A DNA stretch of 19,182 nt from CBIFWW01 sp966186435 (GCA_966186435.1 CBIFWW010000060.1:1-19182); one strand, 5' to 3'; positions 1-7,480 are shown, numbered from the stretch's first letter. Notes: generated by a model not told the origin, from the sequence alone. Made by a program: numbers and translations.

Positions 1-179
1 GCCCCACACACCGCCCCCCATATTTGATCGGAGGATTGCTCCACATAATGGGGCTGGGGCTGATGCAGAGCGATCTCCCGGCGCGCCGTGGCCAGCATCT
101 CCCCGCTGAGGCTAAATACCCCGGCCCTGGCGCTGCCGGTGCCTACATCCACCCCCACCACCACCTGCTGGTTATCCAT
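1..179 (-). CDS. FGGY-family pentulose kinase, probable D-ribulokinase (N-terminal part)
   Basis: Only the first 59 codons lie in the window; the gene runs off the left edge. The reading begins MDNQQVVVGVDVGTGSARAG, and GVDVGTGSARAGVF (about residues 9-22) is the phosphate-binding N-terminal motif of FGGY carbohydrate kinases, in the form typical of pentulose kinases. As the last visible gene of the operon, directly after ribitol dehydrogenase, it most likely phosphorylates D-ribulose to D-ribulose 5-phosphate in the cytoplasm, the role of RbtK in Klebsiella. The ATG at 179-177 is preceded by TAAGGAG, whose TAA is the stop codon of the dehydrogenase gene, so the two genes are tightly coupled. 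Family is clear; the ribulose specificity is inferred from context, and xylulose or another pentulose cannot be excluded without the rest of the protein. Confidence 0.85.
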   Translation of the reverse strand, partial: MDNQQVVVGVDVGTGSARAGVFSLSGEMLATARREIALHQPQPHYVEQSSDQIWGAVCG

Positions 180-190
180 CTGGGCGCTCC

Positions 191-919
191 TTATAAATCG
201 ACGCTGTTAGGCAAAATAACCAGATCGCGAACGGTGACATTGCGCGGGCGGGTCAGCATAAACAACACCGATTCCGCCACTTCTATCGGCTGCATCAAGC
301 TACCATTGGCCAGGGCTTCGTCCATTTTTTCTTGCGGCCAGTCATCTAATAGCGCCGTGACCACCGGGCCGGGCAGTACCGCCCCCACCCGCACCCCGTG
401 GCGGGAAACCTGGCGGCGGGTGGAGTGAACAAAAGCCTGCACCGCAAATTTTGAGGCAGTGTAAATCGGCTCCCAAATCACTGGCACCACCCCGGCGATG
501 GAGCTGGTGAACAGCACATCCCCGGATTTTTGCTCGATAAAATGCGGCAGCACGGCACGCACAGAGCGGAAAGCGGCGTTGATATTTAAATTCAGCACCT
601 TGTCCCAAACATCGGGATCGCCTTCCGCCACCGGGCCGCCAATATAGGCCCCGGCATTGGCATGGAAGATATCCAGCCCCCCTGCCACCTCCAGGATGCG
701 TGGCAGCATAGCGTCCACCTCTTTGGGGTTGAGCAGATCCACCACCAGCGGAATGGCGTTGGGGCCAAGCTCGCGGGTAAGGGTTTCCAGGCGATCGGCG
801 GCCCGGTCAATCATCACCACTTTTACCCCGGCACCAATCAGGGTGCGGGCGCATTCCAGGCCGATGCCTGATGCAGATCCGGTGATTGCCGCCACTTTAT
901 TTGCAATTGAGATACCCAT
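191..919 (-). CDS. rbtD: Ribitol 2-dehydrogenase (short-chain dehydrogenase)
   Basis: A 242-residue cytoplasmic short-chain dehydrogenase that should oxidise ribitol to D-ribulose with NAD+. Visible motifs are the Rossmann glycine motif TGSASGIG (13-20), Asp38 at the end of the second strand (NAD rather than NADP preference), NAG (88-90), a catalytic serine at 139 or 140, and the YxxxK pair Tyr153/Lys157. Stretches such as DIFHANAGAYIGGPVAEGDP and the C-terminus ILPNSVDL agree with the Klebsiella ribitol dehydrogenase as I remember it, so the substrate call rests on more than family membership. The ATG at 919-917 follows AGGAG at good spacing. The gene lies 17 bases after the permease gene, and its stop overlaps the ribosome site of the kinase gene. 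The N-terminus is a few residues shorter than the Klebsiella protein. Confidence 0.93.
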   Translation of the reverse strand: MGISIANKVAAITGSASGIGLECARTLIGAGVKVVMIDRAADRLETLTRELGPNAIPLVVDLLNPKEVDAMLPRILEVAGGLDIFHANAGAYIGGPVAEGDPDVWDKVLNLNINAAFRSVRAVLPHFIEQKSGDVLFTSSIAGVVPVIWEPIYTASKFAVQAFVHSTRRQVSRHGVRVGAVLPGPVVTALLDDWPQEKMDEALANGSLMQPIEVAESVLFMLTRPRNVTVRDLVILPNSVDL

Positions 920-936
920 TATTGACTCCTTAATTG

Positions 937-2205
937 TTAGGCCCGGCCATGGCTGACCCGTGAGCGACGTGCCAAAGAATCGACGATAACCGCAATAGCC
1001 AGCACCCCGCCGGTGATCATGTAGCGCAGTGAGGAAGAGAGATTCAGTAAGGTCAGGCCGTTGGAGATGGACTGGATCACAATCACCCCTAATACCGCCG
1101 ACCAGGCGCTGCCCCGGCCACCGAACAGGCTGGTGCCGCCAATCACCGCCGCCGCAATGGCGTTAAGGTTAACGTCCCCGGTGCCCGCCTGTTGGCTGGC
1201 GGAGGCCAGGCGCGTGGCCGCCAGCACCCCGCCCAGGGTTGCCAAGGTGCTGCACAGCATAAAGCAGCTCATATAGATGGCTTTGACGTTGATCCCGGCG
1301 CGGCGGGCGGCCTCGCGGTTGCCCCCCACGGCGAACACCGAACGGCCCCATTTGGTGCGTTTCAGTGCATAATTGAGCACCACCGCCACCGCCACAAACA
1401 GCCCGAAGATCCACGGCACGCCCCGGCCTTGATTCAGATAATATGCGGCGAACAATAGGCCAAAACTCAGCACCCCGGCCCGCAGGATTAACGTGCTCAG
1501 CGGCTCCGCCGATAAGTTGGCTTCCGTGCGCCGCGCCCGGGCCTTCAGCCCAATCAGCAGCATCGCCAGCCCCGGCAAAATCGCCGCTAAATAAGAGAAC
1601 CAGTGGGGCATTACCATAATCTGACCAAAGCGTACCGCCGCTGAATCATAAGGCAGGTTGATACTCCCGCTCGGCCCGAGGATATACAGTTGCAGCCCTA
1701 ACAGGGCCAGCAGCCCCGCCAAGGTCGCCACAAAGCTCGGCATCCCCATGCGGTTAAACAGCCAGGCATACACCCCGCCCACCAGCGCACCAAAGATCAG
1801 CGCCACGATCACCGCCCCGGCAATCGGCCAGCCCATATTGATCCACAACACCCCAAGGATGGCGGAAGCCAGGCCGCTCATCGAGCCAATAGAGAGGTCG
1901 ATTTCACCCAGCAGCAGTACGCACACCACGCCAAGGGCAATAAAGCCCACGGTGGCACAGTCAAACAGCATGTTGACCAGATTACCGGGGGCCAGATAGA
2001 CCGGGTTCAACACCGAAAACACCGTGGAGATAATAATCAGCCCAAGGGCCACTGGCAGCATCCCCAGATCCCCGCTACGGATACGGCTGAACAACCCTTT
2101 AATCACCCCGCCTAAGCTATCGGAGTGGGCGACTCGCTCGTCACTGCGGTCGAGGGCCGCGGCTTTCTTAGGGGCCAGATTGGGAGAAGAGAGATGTTGC
2201 GTCAT
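937..2205 (-). CDS. Sugar ABC transporter permease, CUT2 (RbsC/XylH) family, probable ribitol importer
   Basis: A 422-residue inner-membrane permease with about ten hydrophobic segments, beginning near residue 49 after a polar N-terminal tail of about 45 residues. Family landmarks are EIDLSIGSMSG (101-111), the cytoplasmic GGNREAARRAGINV loop (294-307) that would dock on the ATPase, and the glycine-rich AAVIGGTSLFGGRGS (352-366). The pattern is closest to the XylH branch of monosaccharide importers. The start ATG overlaps the ATPase stop as ATGA (2205-2202), so translation is coupled. It lies between the ATPase and rbtD in one minus-strand operon, and the substrate, ribitol or another pentitol, is inferred from that position. 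It probably works as a homodimer, since only one permease gene is present. Confidence 0.9.
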   Translation of the reverse strand: MTQHLSSPNLAPKKAAALDRSDERVAHSDSLGGVIKGLFSRIRSGDLGMLPVALGLIIISTVFSVLNPVYLAPGNLVNMLFDCATVGFIALGVVCVLLLGEIDLSIGSMSGLASAILGVLWINMGWPIAGAVIVALIFGALVGGVYAWLFNRMGMPSFVATLAGLLALLGLQLYILGPSGSINLPYDSAAVRFGQIMVMPHWFSYLAAILPGLAMLLIGLKARARRTEANLSAEPLSTLILRAGVLSFGLLFAAYYLNQGRGVPWIFGLFVAVAVVLNYALKRTKWGRSVFAVGGNREAARRAGINVKAIYMSCFMLCSTLATLGGVLAATRLASASQQAGTGDVNLNAIAAAVIGGTSLFGGRGSAWSAVLGVIVIQSISNGLTLLNLSSSLRYMITGGVLAIAVIVDSLARRSRVSHGRA

Positions 2206-3011
2206 AGGGTTGCCTCACTGGCCTGGGCCAGCCGCCCAACGCGGCGCGAAACAGCATTTTCAGTAGCGCCGGTAATGGCGGCCACCAGTTCATGGTTGGA
2301 GGCTTCCGGGGTGAAGATCCCCTGATTGCGGCCTAAACGCAGCACCACAATGCGGTCAGCCACGGCGCGCACATCCTCCATATTGTGGCTGATTACAATT
2401 ACCCCCAGCCCGCGCTCCCGCAGCCGGTCAATCAGGTTGAGCACTTCCGCAGTCTGGGCTACACCCAGGGCGGCGGTGGGTTCATCAAGCATCACAATTT
2501 TCGGGTTGGTTAATAGCGAACGGGCAATGGCAACGGTCTGGCGCTGGCCGCCGGAGAGAGACGCGATCGGTTCACGCACCGAAGGGATACGGGCCGCCAG
2601 CTCTTTGAGCAATGTCCAGGCACGCATCTCCATCGCCACTTCGTCCAGTTGCCAGGCCTGCACTTCCTGGCCGAGAAACAGATTTGCCACCACGTCGAGG
2701 TTTTCACACAGGGCCAAATCCTGGAACACGGTGGCAATCCCCAGGTTTAACGCCTGACCGGGGCTGGATAGGCTCACTTGCTGACCACAAAACTCCACCT
2801 GGCCGGAGGACGGCTGATGCACCCCTGCCAGCACTTTCACCAGCGTGGATTTACCGGCCCCGTTATCCCCCACCAGCGCCACCACTTCCCCGGCACGCAC
2901 GTCGAGGTCGATATCGGTTAGTGCCGATACCGCACCAAAATTTTTAGAGACTTTGGTCAATCTCAGTAATACCTCCCCCGGTTCGGGGAGTGCAGATATA
3001 TCTACAGCCAT
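2202..3011 (-). CDS. Sugar ABC transporter ATP-binding protein, single-domain CUT2 type
   Basis: A 269-residue ATPase that powers the importer. Visible in order are Walker A GDNGAGKST (48-56), the Q-loop glutamine in VFQD (Gln97), signature LSGGQ (152-156), Walker B IVMLDE (172-177) and the switch histidine in ISHN (His209). Most E. coli CUT2 ATPases (RbsA, XylG, AraG) are about 500 residues with two fused nucleotide-binding domains. This one has a single domain, like the FrcA-type proteins of rhizobia, so it should act as a homodimer. The ATG at 3011-3009 is preceded by GAGGTG at normal spacing. It is 52 bases downstream of the binding-protein gene, separated by a strong hairpin, and overlaps the permease start by four bases. 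Confidence 0.92.
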   Translation of the reverse strand: MAVDISALPEPGEVLLRLTKVSKNFGAVSALTDIDLDVRAGEVVALVGDNGAGKSTLVKVLAGVHQPSSGQVEFCGQQVSLSSPGQALNLGIATVFQDLALCENLDVVANLFLGQEVQAWQLDEVAMEMRAWTLLKELAARIPSVREPIASLSGGQRQTVAIARSLLTNPKIVMLDEPTAALGVAQTAEVLNLIDRLRERGLGVIVISHNMEDVRAVADRIVVLRLGRNQGIFTPEASNHELVAAITGATENAVSRRVGRLAQASEATL

Positions 3012-3039
3012 GATGGCACCTCAATACAAGCAAACTGAC

Positions 3040-3057
3040 GCCCGGGTTGCCCCGGGC
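3040..3057 (-). promoter_or_regulatory. Intercistronic GNRA hairpin between binding-protein and ATPase genes
   Basis: The minus-strand RNA reads GCCCGGGGCAACCCGGGC: a perfect 7-bp all-GC stem closed by GCAA, a GNRA tetraloop. It starts 6 bases after the stop of the binding-protein gene. There is no U-run after it, so it is not a canonical terminator. Such hairpins often protect the upstream message from 3' decay so that the binding protein is made in excess. That role is inference. Confidence 0.6.
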
Positions 3058-3063
3058 CATGTA

Positions 3064-4107
3064 TTACTCAATACCCAACTTCTTACAGGCGGCGGCATAG
3101 TCACCGGTACAAACCTGGGCGGCGGTCTGGATCTTCTTATCAAAGATTTCCGCCTTGATGTTTTGCGCCGTTACCACCGCCGGCACAAACAGCTGGGACG
3201 GGGTGTTGTAAAGGGTGTGGGTGGATTTAGGCTTGGTGCCTTTCACCAGATCCATCGCCACCTGTGCGGCAGCGGCGGCAACAATTTCCGATGGCTTGGA
3301 GATGGTGTTGTACTGGTCGCCGGCGATGATCAGCTGGAGGGCGGCAATGGTGGCATCGTTACCGGTGACCGGTGGCACCGGATTTACCCCGGCGGCTTTG
3401 AAGGCGGCAATCGCCCCACCGCCGGTGCCGTCGTTGGCAGCCACTACCCCTTTAACTTTGTCACCAAAGCGGGTGATCTGCCCGGCGGCCCACCCCTGAG
3501 CTTTAGGCGGCGCCCATTCAGGGGTATCAAATTCTGCCAGGGTTTTGTAACCGGACTCTTTCAGGCCACGGTGAATACCGTCGCGGATAAGCCCTGCGGC
3601 GGCATCCGTCGGGGAGCCATTAATCTCCAGCACGCCGCTGCCTTCCGGCACCTTACTCTCCTTCAGGTGTTTCACCAGGGACTGAGAGATGGCGTAGCCG
3701 ATACCTTCGTTATCAAAGGAGACATAGAAATCAGCCGGTTTGCCAGGGATTGGGCGGTCATAGGCCACCACTTTCACCCCCTGGGATTGGGCCACACCCA
3801 CCAGCCCGGCGGCGGCAGAGGAATCCACCGGGTCGAGCACGATTACTTTGGCCCCCTGGGCGATGGCCGAGTTAAATTGCTGTTGTTGCAGGGCGGCGCT
3901 GGCATTGGCGTTCTGATAAATCACTTTGCAGTCGGCGCACAGTTTGGCCATTTGAGCCTTAAAGCCGGGGAAGTCGTGCTGCTCGTAACGGGTGGAGGCC
4001 TGATCGGGCATCAAAAAAGCCACAGTGGCGCTTTCTGCCGCACGGGCCGCCCCGCTGAGTGAAACCAAAACCGCCGCGGAACCAGCCAGTAAATAACGGT
4101 ATTTCAT
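3064..4107 (-). CDS. Periplasmic sugar-binding protein of the ABC importer (XylF/RbsB-like)
   Basis: A 347-residue exported protein. The N-terminus MKYRYLLAGSAAVLVSLSGA followed by ARA-AE is a standard signal peptide, cleaved near residue 23. The mature part opens with VAFLMPDQASTRYEQHD, resembling the XylF branch of the ribose/xylose/galactose binding proteins, and continues with family features such as VIVLDPVDSSAA, VVAYDRPI and VTGNDATIAAL. It should capture the polyol in the periplasm and deliver it to the permease; ribitol is inferred from the operon. It is the first gene of the operon, with ATG at 4107-4105 after GGAGA. There are three cysteines in the mature protein, two of them close together in LCADCK, unusual for this family and possibly a disulfide. 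Confidence 0.92.
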   Translation of the reverse strand: MKYRYLLAGSAAVLVSLSGAARAAESATVAFLMPDQASTRYEQHDFPGFKAQMAKLCADCKVIYQNANASAALQQQQFNSAIAQGAKVIVLDPVDSSAAAGLVGVAQSQGVKVVAYDRPIPGKPADFYVSFDNEGIGYAISQSLVKHLKESKVPEGSGVLEINGSPTDAAAGLIRDGIHRGLKESGYKTLAEFDTPEWAPPKAQGWAAGQITRFGDKVKGVVAANDGTGGGAIAAFKAAGVNPVPPVTGNDATIAALQLIIAGDQYNTISKPSEIVAAAAAQVAMDLVKGTKPKSTHTLYNTPSQLFVPAVVTAQNIKAEIFDKKIQTAAQVCTGDYAAACKKLGIE

Positions 4108-4144
4108 GTGAGTTCTCCAGGGACACAGAGGGTGCCTCGCGCCC

Positions 4145-4158
4145 CCCTTTGCAAAGGG
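4145..4158. promoter_or_regulatory. Candidate operator, perfect 14-bp palindrome with TTGCAA core
   Basis: CCCTTTGCAAAGGG is a perfect palindrome centred on GC, 37 bases upstream of the binding-protein start codon. LacI-family regulators usually bind palindromes with a central CpG or GpC, and a gene for such a regulator faces away from this operon. It is therefore a good candidate binding site for that protein. No experiment or alignment supports it. Confidence 0.5.
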
Positions 4159-4252
4159 TGTTGTGCGCGGGCGCCGGGATTAACGGCCTGGGTGTGGCGG
4201 TGCTGTCAGGTGCTCCATAAGCGCGACAGTAAAACGGTGCTCCACCCGTTTC

Positions 4253-4311
4253 GGTTGCAAAACCCGAAAGTTTTAACACTTAAAACCCACTTTCGTTACA
4301 GTTGCACAACC
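4253..4311. promoter_or_regulatory. Regulatory cluster: two GTTGCANAACC repeats flanking a 17-bp inverted repeat
   Basis: GTTGCAAAACC (4254-4264) and GTTGCACAACC (4301-4311) are direct repeats differing at one base. Between them GTTTTAAcacTTAAAAC (4270-4286) is a perfect inverted repeat with a 3-base spacer. All lie in the divergent region between the LacI-type regulator and the importer operon, where promoters for both should be. I could not assign convincing -35/-10 pairs. The first TTGCAA core is 106 bases, about ten helical turns, from the palindrome at 4145-4158, which would suit a looped repressor tetramer. Confidence 0.45.
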
Positions 4312-4377
4312 GATGTAGCAAACCTGGAACTTTTACGCTTTAATGTCAAAGAACAGTTTCCACGGAGATCAAATTTT

Positions 4378-5391
4378 GTGACTGACGTCAGACAAACCAA
4401 GAAGACCACCATCTACGACCTGGCCGAACTGGCGGATGCTTCCCCCAGTACGGTAAGTGCGGTGATGAGTGGCACATGGAAGAAGCGGCGCATTAGCGCC
4501 CGCATGGCAGAAAAAATCACCCGCATCGCCGAGGAGCAAGGCTACGCCCTGAATAAACAGGCCAGTATGCTGCGCAGTAATCGGTCAAATATCATTGGCA
4601 TGATTGTGCCCAAGTACGATAACCGTTACTTCGGCTCCATCGTTGAACGCTTCGAGGCCATGTCCCGTGCGCGCGGGTTGTTCCCGATTATTACCTGTAC
4701 CCGGCGTAATCCAGAGCTGGAGGTGGAAGCCGCCCGCACCATGCTCTCCTGGCAGGTGGACTGGCTAATTGCCACCGGGGCCACCGACCCGGATCAAATC
4801 AGCGAGATTTGCGCCCAGTCCGGCGTCCCTACCCTCAATCTGGATCTGCCGGGCAAGCTGGCCCCGTCGGTGATTTCCGATAACTACAGCGGGGCCAAGG
4901 CCCTGACCTCACGCATTCTGGATAATGCCCAGGCCCGTTACGGCTATAAAGCCCCGCTGGTATTTGTGGGCGGGCGCGGCACCGATCACAACACCCGCGA
5001 ACGCCTGCGCGGCTTCCTCGATGCCCATCAGGAACACGGCATTGCCATTGAAGAGGCCAATATTCTGCCCTGCGGCTATGGGCCGGAAAAAGCCGAGCTG
5101 GCCCTGGGGGAGTATCTGGCTCAGCATCAGCCGCCGTGGCCGGGGATCTTTGTTAACTCGACGATTTCTTTGGAGGGGGTGGTACGCTGGCTGGCCTCTC
5201 AAGGCTACGAAGGCCCCGCCCAGCCGCCAATGGGTTGCTTTGACTGGGACCCGTTTGTGGAGCTATTGGGCCACGACATTGAAACCGTGCGCCAGGATGT
5301 CCCGGCGATGCTAGAAGCGGTATTTGCGCTGATCGATAATCAAAATACTGATTTACAACTGATAGAAATCCCGCCGGTGAATATTAGTTAG
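4378..5391 (+). CDS. LacI-family transcriptional regulator of the ribitol operon
   Basis: A DNA-binding regulator of 337 residues, the normal length for the LacI family. The N-terminal helix-turn-helix is TIYDLAELADASPSTVSAVM (about 11-30), followed by the hinge-helix region ALNKQASMLRSNRSNIIG (57-74) and a periplasmic-binding-protein-like effector domain. I place the start at GTG 4378, since it follows GGAG at 4364-4367 and gives the usual ten-residue lead into the helix-turn-helix. The frame stays open upstream to an ATG at 4108, but that extension has no homology-like features and would cover the promoter region. It is divergent from the importer operon and probably represses it until ribitol or D-ribulose binds; the effector is inferred. 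The gene ends 8 bases from pxpA on the opposite strand. Confidence 0.9.
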   Translation: MTDVRQTKKTTIYDLAELADASPSTVSAVMSGTWKKRRISARMAEKITRIAEEQGYALNKQASMLRSNRSNIIGMIVPKYDNRYFGSIVERFEAMSRARGLFPIITCTRRNPELEVEAARTMLSWQVDWLIATGATDPDQISEICAQSGVPTLNLDLPGKLAPSVISDNYSGAKALTSRILDNAQARYGYKAPLVFVGGRGTDHNTRERLRGFLDAHQEHGIAIEEANILPCGYGPEKAELALGEYLAQHQPPWPGIFVNSTISLEGVVRWLASQGYEGPAQPPMGCFDWDPFVELLGHDIETVRQDVPAMLEAVFALIDNQNTDLQLIEIPPVNIS

Positions 5392-5403
5392 TGACGTTGT
5401 CAC
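5391..5403. repeat. Short palindrome spanning the facing stop codons of regulator and pxpA
   Basis: GTGACgttGTCAC has 5-bp arms and a 3-base spacer. It includes the last base of the regulator's TAG and all of the pxpA TGA. No U-run follows on either strand, so it is a weak candidate for a shared terminator. Confidence 0.35.
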
Positions 5404-6158
5404 ACCAGAGCTTGTAAGGTAACCCTCTGCGCCAGCAAGCTTTGGCGCAGGCGTTGGGCCATGGCCACCGCGCCGGGGGTGTCGCCATGGAGGCAAATAG
5501 ACTGGGCCTGGAGTGGGAAGCTGCCGCCCTCAACGGTTTCCATCTCGCCGCTGTCTAACCAGGCCAGCAGCCGCCGGGCCACTTGTTCAGGATCATGTAA
5601 TACCGCCCCCGGCTGGCTGCGTGGCACCAGGCTGCCATCCGCCTGATAGCCCCGGTCAGCAAAGGCCTCCCCTATCACCCTGATCCCCTGTGAGGTCGCC
5701 CGTTGAATCAGCGGCGACCCCGCCAGCGCCACCAGCGGTAAGGCGGGGTCAATGGCTTGAATCGCCGCGATCACCGCCTGCCCCTGGTCTTGATGCCAGG
5801 CGATGGTGTTATATAAGGCCCCGTGGGGTTTGACATAGCGCACCTCGGTACCCGCAGCCACAGCCAGCCCCTGCAAGGCGCCAATCTGGTAGATAACCGC
5901 CGCGGTTAAATCCTCGCTGCTGATATCCATGTTGCGCCGCCCGAACCCGACCAAATCCGGGTAAGAAACGTGGGCACCCACCGCCACCCCCTGACGGGCT
6001 GCCGCCTGTAAGGTTTTCAACAGCCCTGCCGGATCACCGGCGTGGAAACCACAGGCCACATTAGCGCTGGTGACAATCGCCAGCATGGCGGCGTCGTCGC
6101 CCATACTCCAGGCACCGAAGCTTTCCCCTAAGTCACTGTTGAGATCGATATTTTTCAT
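5400..6158 (-). CDS. pxpA: 5-oxoprolinase subunit A (LamB/YcsF family)
   Basis: A 252-residue cytoplasmic protein that, with PxpB and PxpC, hydrolyses 5-oxoproline (pyroglutamate) to glutamate using ATP. Family signatures are clear: IDLNSDLGESFGAW (4-17), NVACGFHAGDP (33-43), KPHGALYN (110-117), FADRGYQADGSLVPR (166-180) and ICLHGDTPGAV (221-231). Length fits the family (about 245-255). The ATG at 6158-6156 has GGAG just upstream. In E. coli and many bacteria pxpA is in one operon with pxpB and pxpC. Here neither partner is adjacent, since the neighbours are the LacI-type regulator and yncE, so either the partners are elsewhere in the genome or this copy is an orphan. Confidence 0.94.
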   Translation of the reverse strand: MKNIDLNSDLGESFGAWSMGDDAAMLAIVTSANVACGFHAGDPAGLLKTLQAAARQGVAVGAHVSYPDLVGFGRRNMDISSEDLTAAVIYQIGALQGLAVAAGTEVRYVKPHGALYNTIAWHQDQGQAVIAAIQAIDPALPLVALAGSPLIQRATSQGIRVIGEAFADRGYQADGSLVPRSQPGAVLHDPEQVARRLLAWLDSGEMETVEGGSFPLQAQSICLHGDTPGAVAMAQRLRQSLLAQRVTLQALV

Positions 6159-6186
6159 GGCGAGTGCTCCCTGAGATAAGGTTAAC

Positions 6187-6215
6187 GTTTAACAGGTTAG
6201 GTGCGGCGGTGACAA
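6187..6215 (-). promoter_or_regulatory. Candidate sigma70 promoter for pxpA
   Basis: On the minus strand TTGTCA (6215-6210) and TTAAAC (6192-6187) are 17 bases apart. The -35 differs from TTGACA at one base, while the -10 is a poor match. Transcription would start near 6180, giving a leader of about 20 bases before the pxpA ATG. Plausible but unproven. Confidence 0.35.
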
Positions 6216-6315
6216 AGCACAATCACTGGCCGGATATCAGGACTAGTCAGGTATTTAGCTCACTGATAGTCATAGGCCAATGTCAGCGAGGGTATGTGAC
6301 CGAAATAGCGATTTT

Positions 6316-6340
6316 TCAGGCGCCGGGGAACAACGCCTGA
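6316..6340 (-). terminator. Stem-loop downstream of yncE
   Basis: TCAGGCG (6316-6322) pairs with CGCCTGA (6334-6340) around an 11-base loop, 6 bases past the yncE stop. No U-run follows on the minus strand, so it is at best a weak or protein-assisted terminator, or a stabilising hairpin. Confidence 0.35.
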
Positions 6341-6346
6341 GGAGAA

Positions 6347-7399
6347 TTACAGTTTGATGCGCAGTACATCATCGGGGCTGGTAGCTTCCTGCTTGCGGCT
6401 GGAGGCTTGTTTCACCGAGACATATAACACGCTGCCATCGGGGGAGAGGGCCAGACTGTTAGGATGCGTAGGGGCGGTGATGGTTTTCACCCGTTTCAGG
6501 GTTTTGGCATCCACCACGCTGATTTCCCCGGCCCCGCGATGGGTGACATACACTTCATTGCGGGCAGGGTTAAACAGCACCGCCAGGGATTCCGGCATCG
6601 CCACTGTATCGGTCATCTTGCCGGTGCGGGTATTGACCACCACCAGGGCTTTGCTTTTCGAATCCGTGACAAAGGCGCGGTGGTTTGCAGTGTCCAGGCT
6701 GATATTCAGGTAGAAGTGCGGCTCATCACCCGCTTGCAATTTATTACGGCTGAGGATTTTATTACTGGCGGTGTCGATAGTGATAAATTCGCCATCGGCA
6801 TTACTGGTGTACAACCGCTTGGCGGCGGGATCAATAGCCAAGCCGGTGCTGTATTTGCCAAGCCCGGTAATGGTATTTTTGAGCGTCAGCGTCGCCCCGT
6901 CCACCACCCAAATCACACTCTCCTCGCCCAGGCCACCCATATACACCGTGTTGGTGGTTTCATCCACCGCCAGCTCACGGGGCATCAGCGGTTTCACCGT
7001 TTCGCTACGGGTGCGGCCATCCAGCACCAGTCGGCCCTTGATCTCGGCGGTTTTCGCATCCACCGCGGTCAGGGAGCCGTTCACGGTATTACCGAAGTAC
7101 AGCGTATTGGTGGTGTTATTGATGGTGGCGCCAAAGGGTTTGATATCGCTGAGAATGCGCTGCGTCACTTCCAGGGTTTGCGGATCGAGGCGGTAAACGA
7201 TACCGCCTTTGTCTTTTGAGCGGCTCTGGGAGGTGGCGAGGAACAGCGCATTTTCTGACGGGCTGAAGGCCATTTCATACGCCCCTTTCCCGACCGGCTG
7301 GCGCAGCATTTCATCGGCAGCCAGGGTGTTGAAACTCATTGATGCACCCGCCAGAAGCAGCGCGCTCGCCAACAAACGGCGGGGGAAATTAACAGACAT
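6347..7399 (-). CDS. yncE: YncE-like periplasmic beta-propeller protein
   Basis: A 350-residue exported protein matching E. coli YncE (353 residues) along its length. Examples are GKGAYEMAF, LATSQSRSKDKGGIVYRLD, FGATINNTTNTLYFGNTVNG, PRELAVDETTNTVY, AVLFNPARNEVYVTHR and THPNSLALSPDG. The repeated sheet units form a seven-bladed propeller. I start it at ATG 7399, after AAGGAAA, because this gives a clean signal peptide (MSVNFPRRLLASALLLAGAS, cleaved after TLA near residue 27). An in-frame GTG at 7495 would add 32 residues without signal character and would begin inside a Fur-like site. In E. coli yncE is Fur-repressed and sits next to yncD; its biochemical role is not settled. Here too it is divergent from the yncD/pqqU homologue, so a joint function in iron-responsive uptake is likely. 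Confidence 0.93.
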   Translation of the reverse strand: MSVNFPRRLLASALLLAGASMSFNTLAADEMLRQPVGKGAYEMAFSPSENALFLATSQSRSKDKGGIVYRLDPQTLEVTQRILSDIKPFGATINNTTNTLYFGNTVNGSLTAVDAKTAEIKGRLVLDGRTRSETVKPLMPRELAVDETTNTVYMGGLGEESVIWVVDGATLTLKNTITGLGKYSTGLAIDPAAKRLYTSNADGEFITIDTASNKILSRNKLQAGDEPHFYLNISLDTANHRAFVTDSKSKALVVVNTRTGKMTDTVAMPESLAVLFNPARNEVYVTHRGAGEISVVDAKTLKRVKTITAPTHPNSLALSPDGSVLYVSVKQASSRKQEATSPDDVLRIKL

Positions 7400-7480
7400 A
7401 GCGTTTCCTTTCTTTCCATGTGGGTGAAGCATCACATTGCATTCGATCTGACAGGTACATGGCCGGTCATTTTTGTTAAT

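Noticed and set aside
2845..4062. 405-codon open frame on the plus strand
   Set aside because: It lies antisense to the binding-protein gene and the start of the ATPase gene, both of which have clear family motifs, signal peptide or Walker motifs and ribosome sites. Long antisense frames are common in GC-rich genes.
4108..4377. N-terminal extension of the LacI-type regulator to ATG 4108
   Set aside because: It would add 90 residues ahead of a normal-length LacI protein and would code across the divergent promoter and operator-like sites. GTG 4378 has a ribosome site.
6464..7219. 251-codon open frame on the plus strand
   Set aside because: Antisense to yncE, which matches a known family throughout; the product has no recognisable features.
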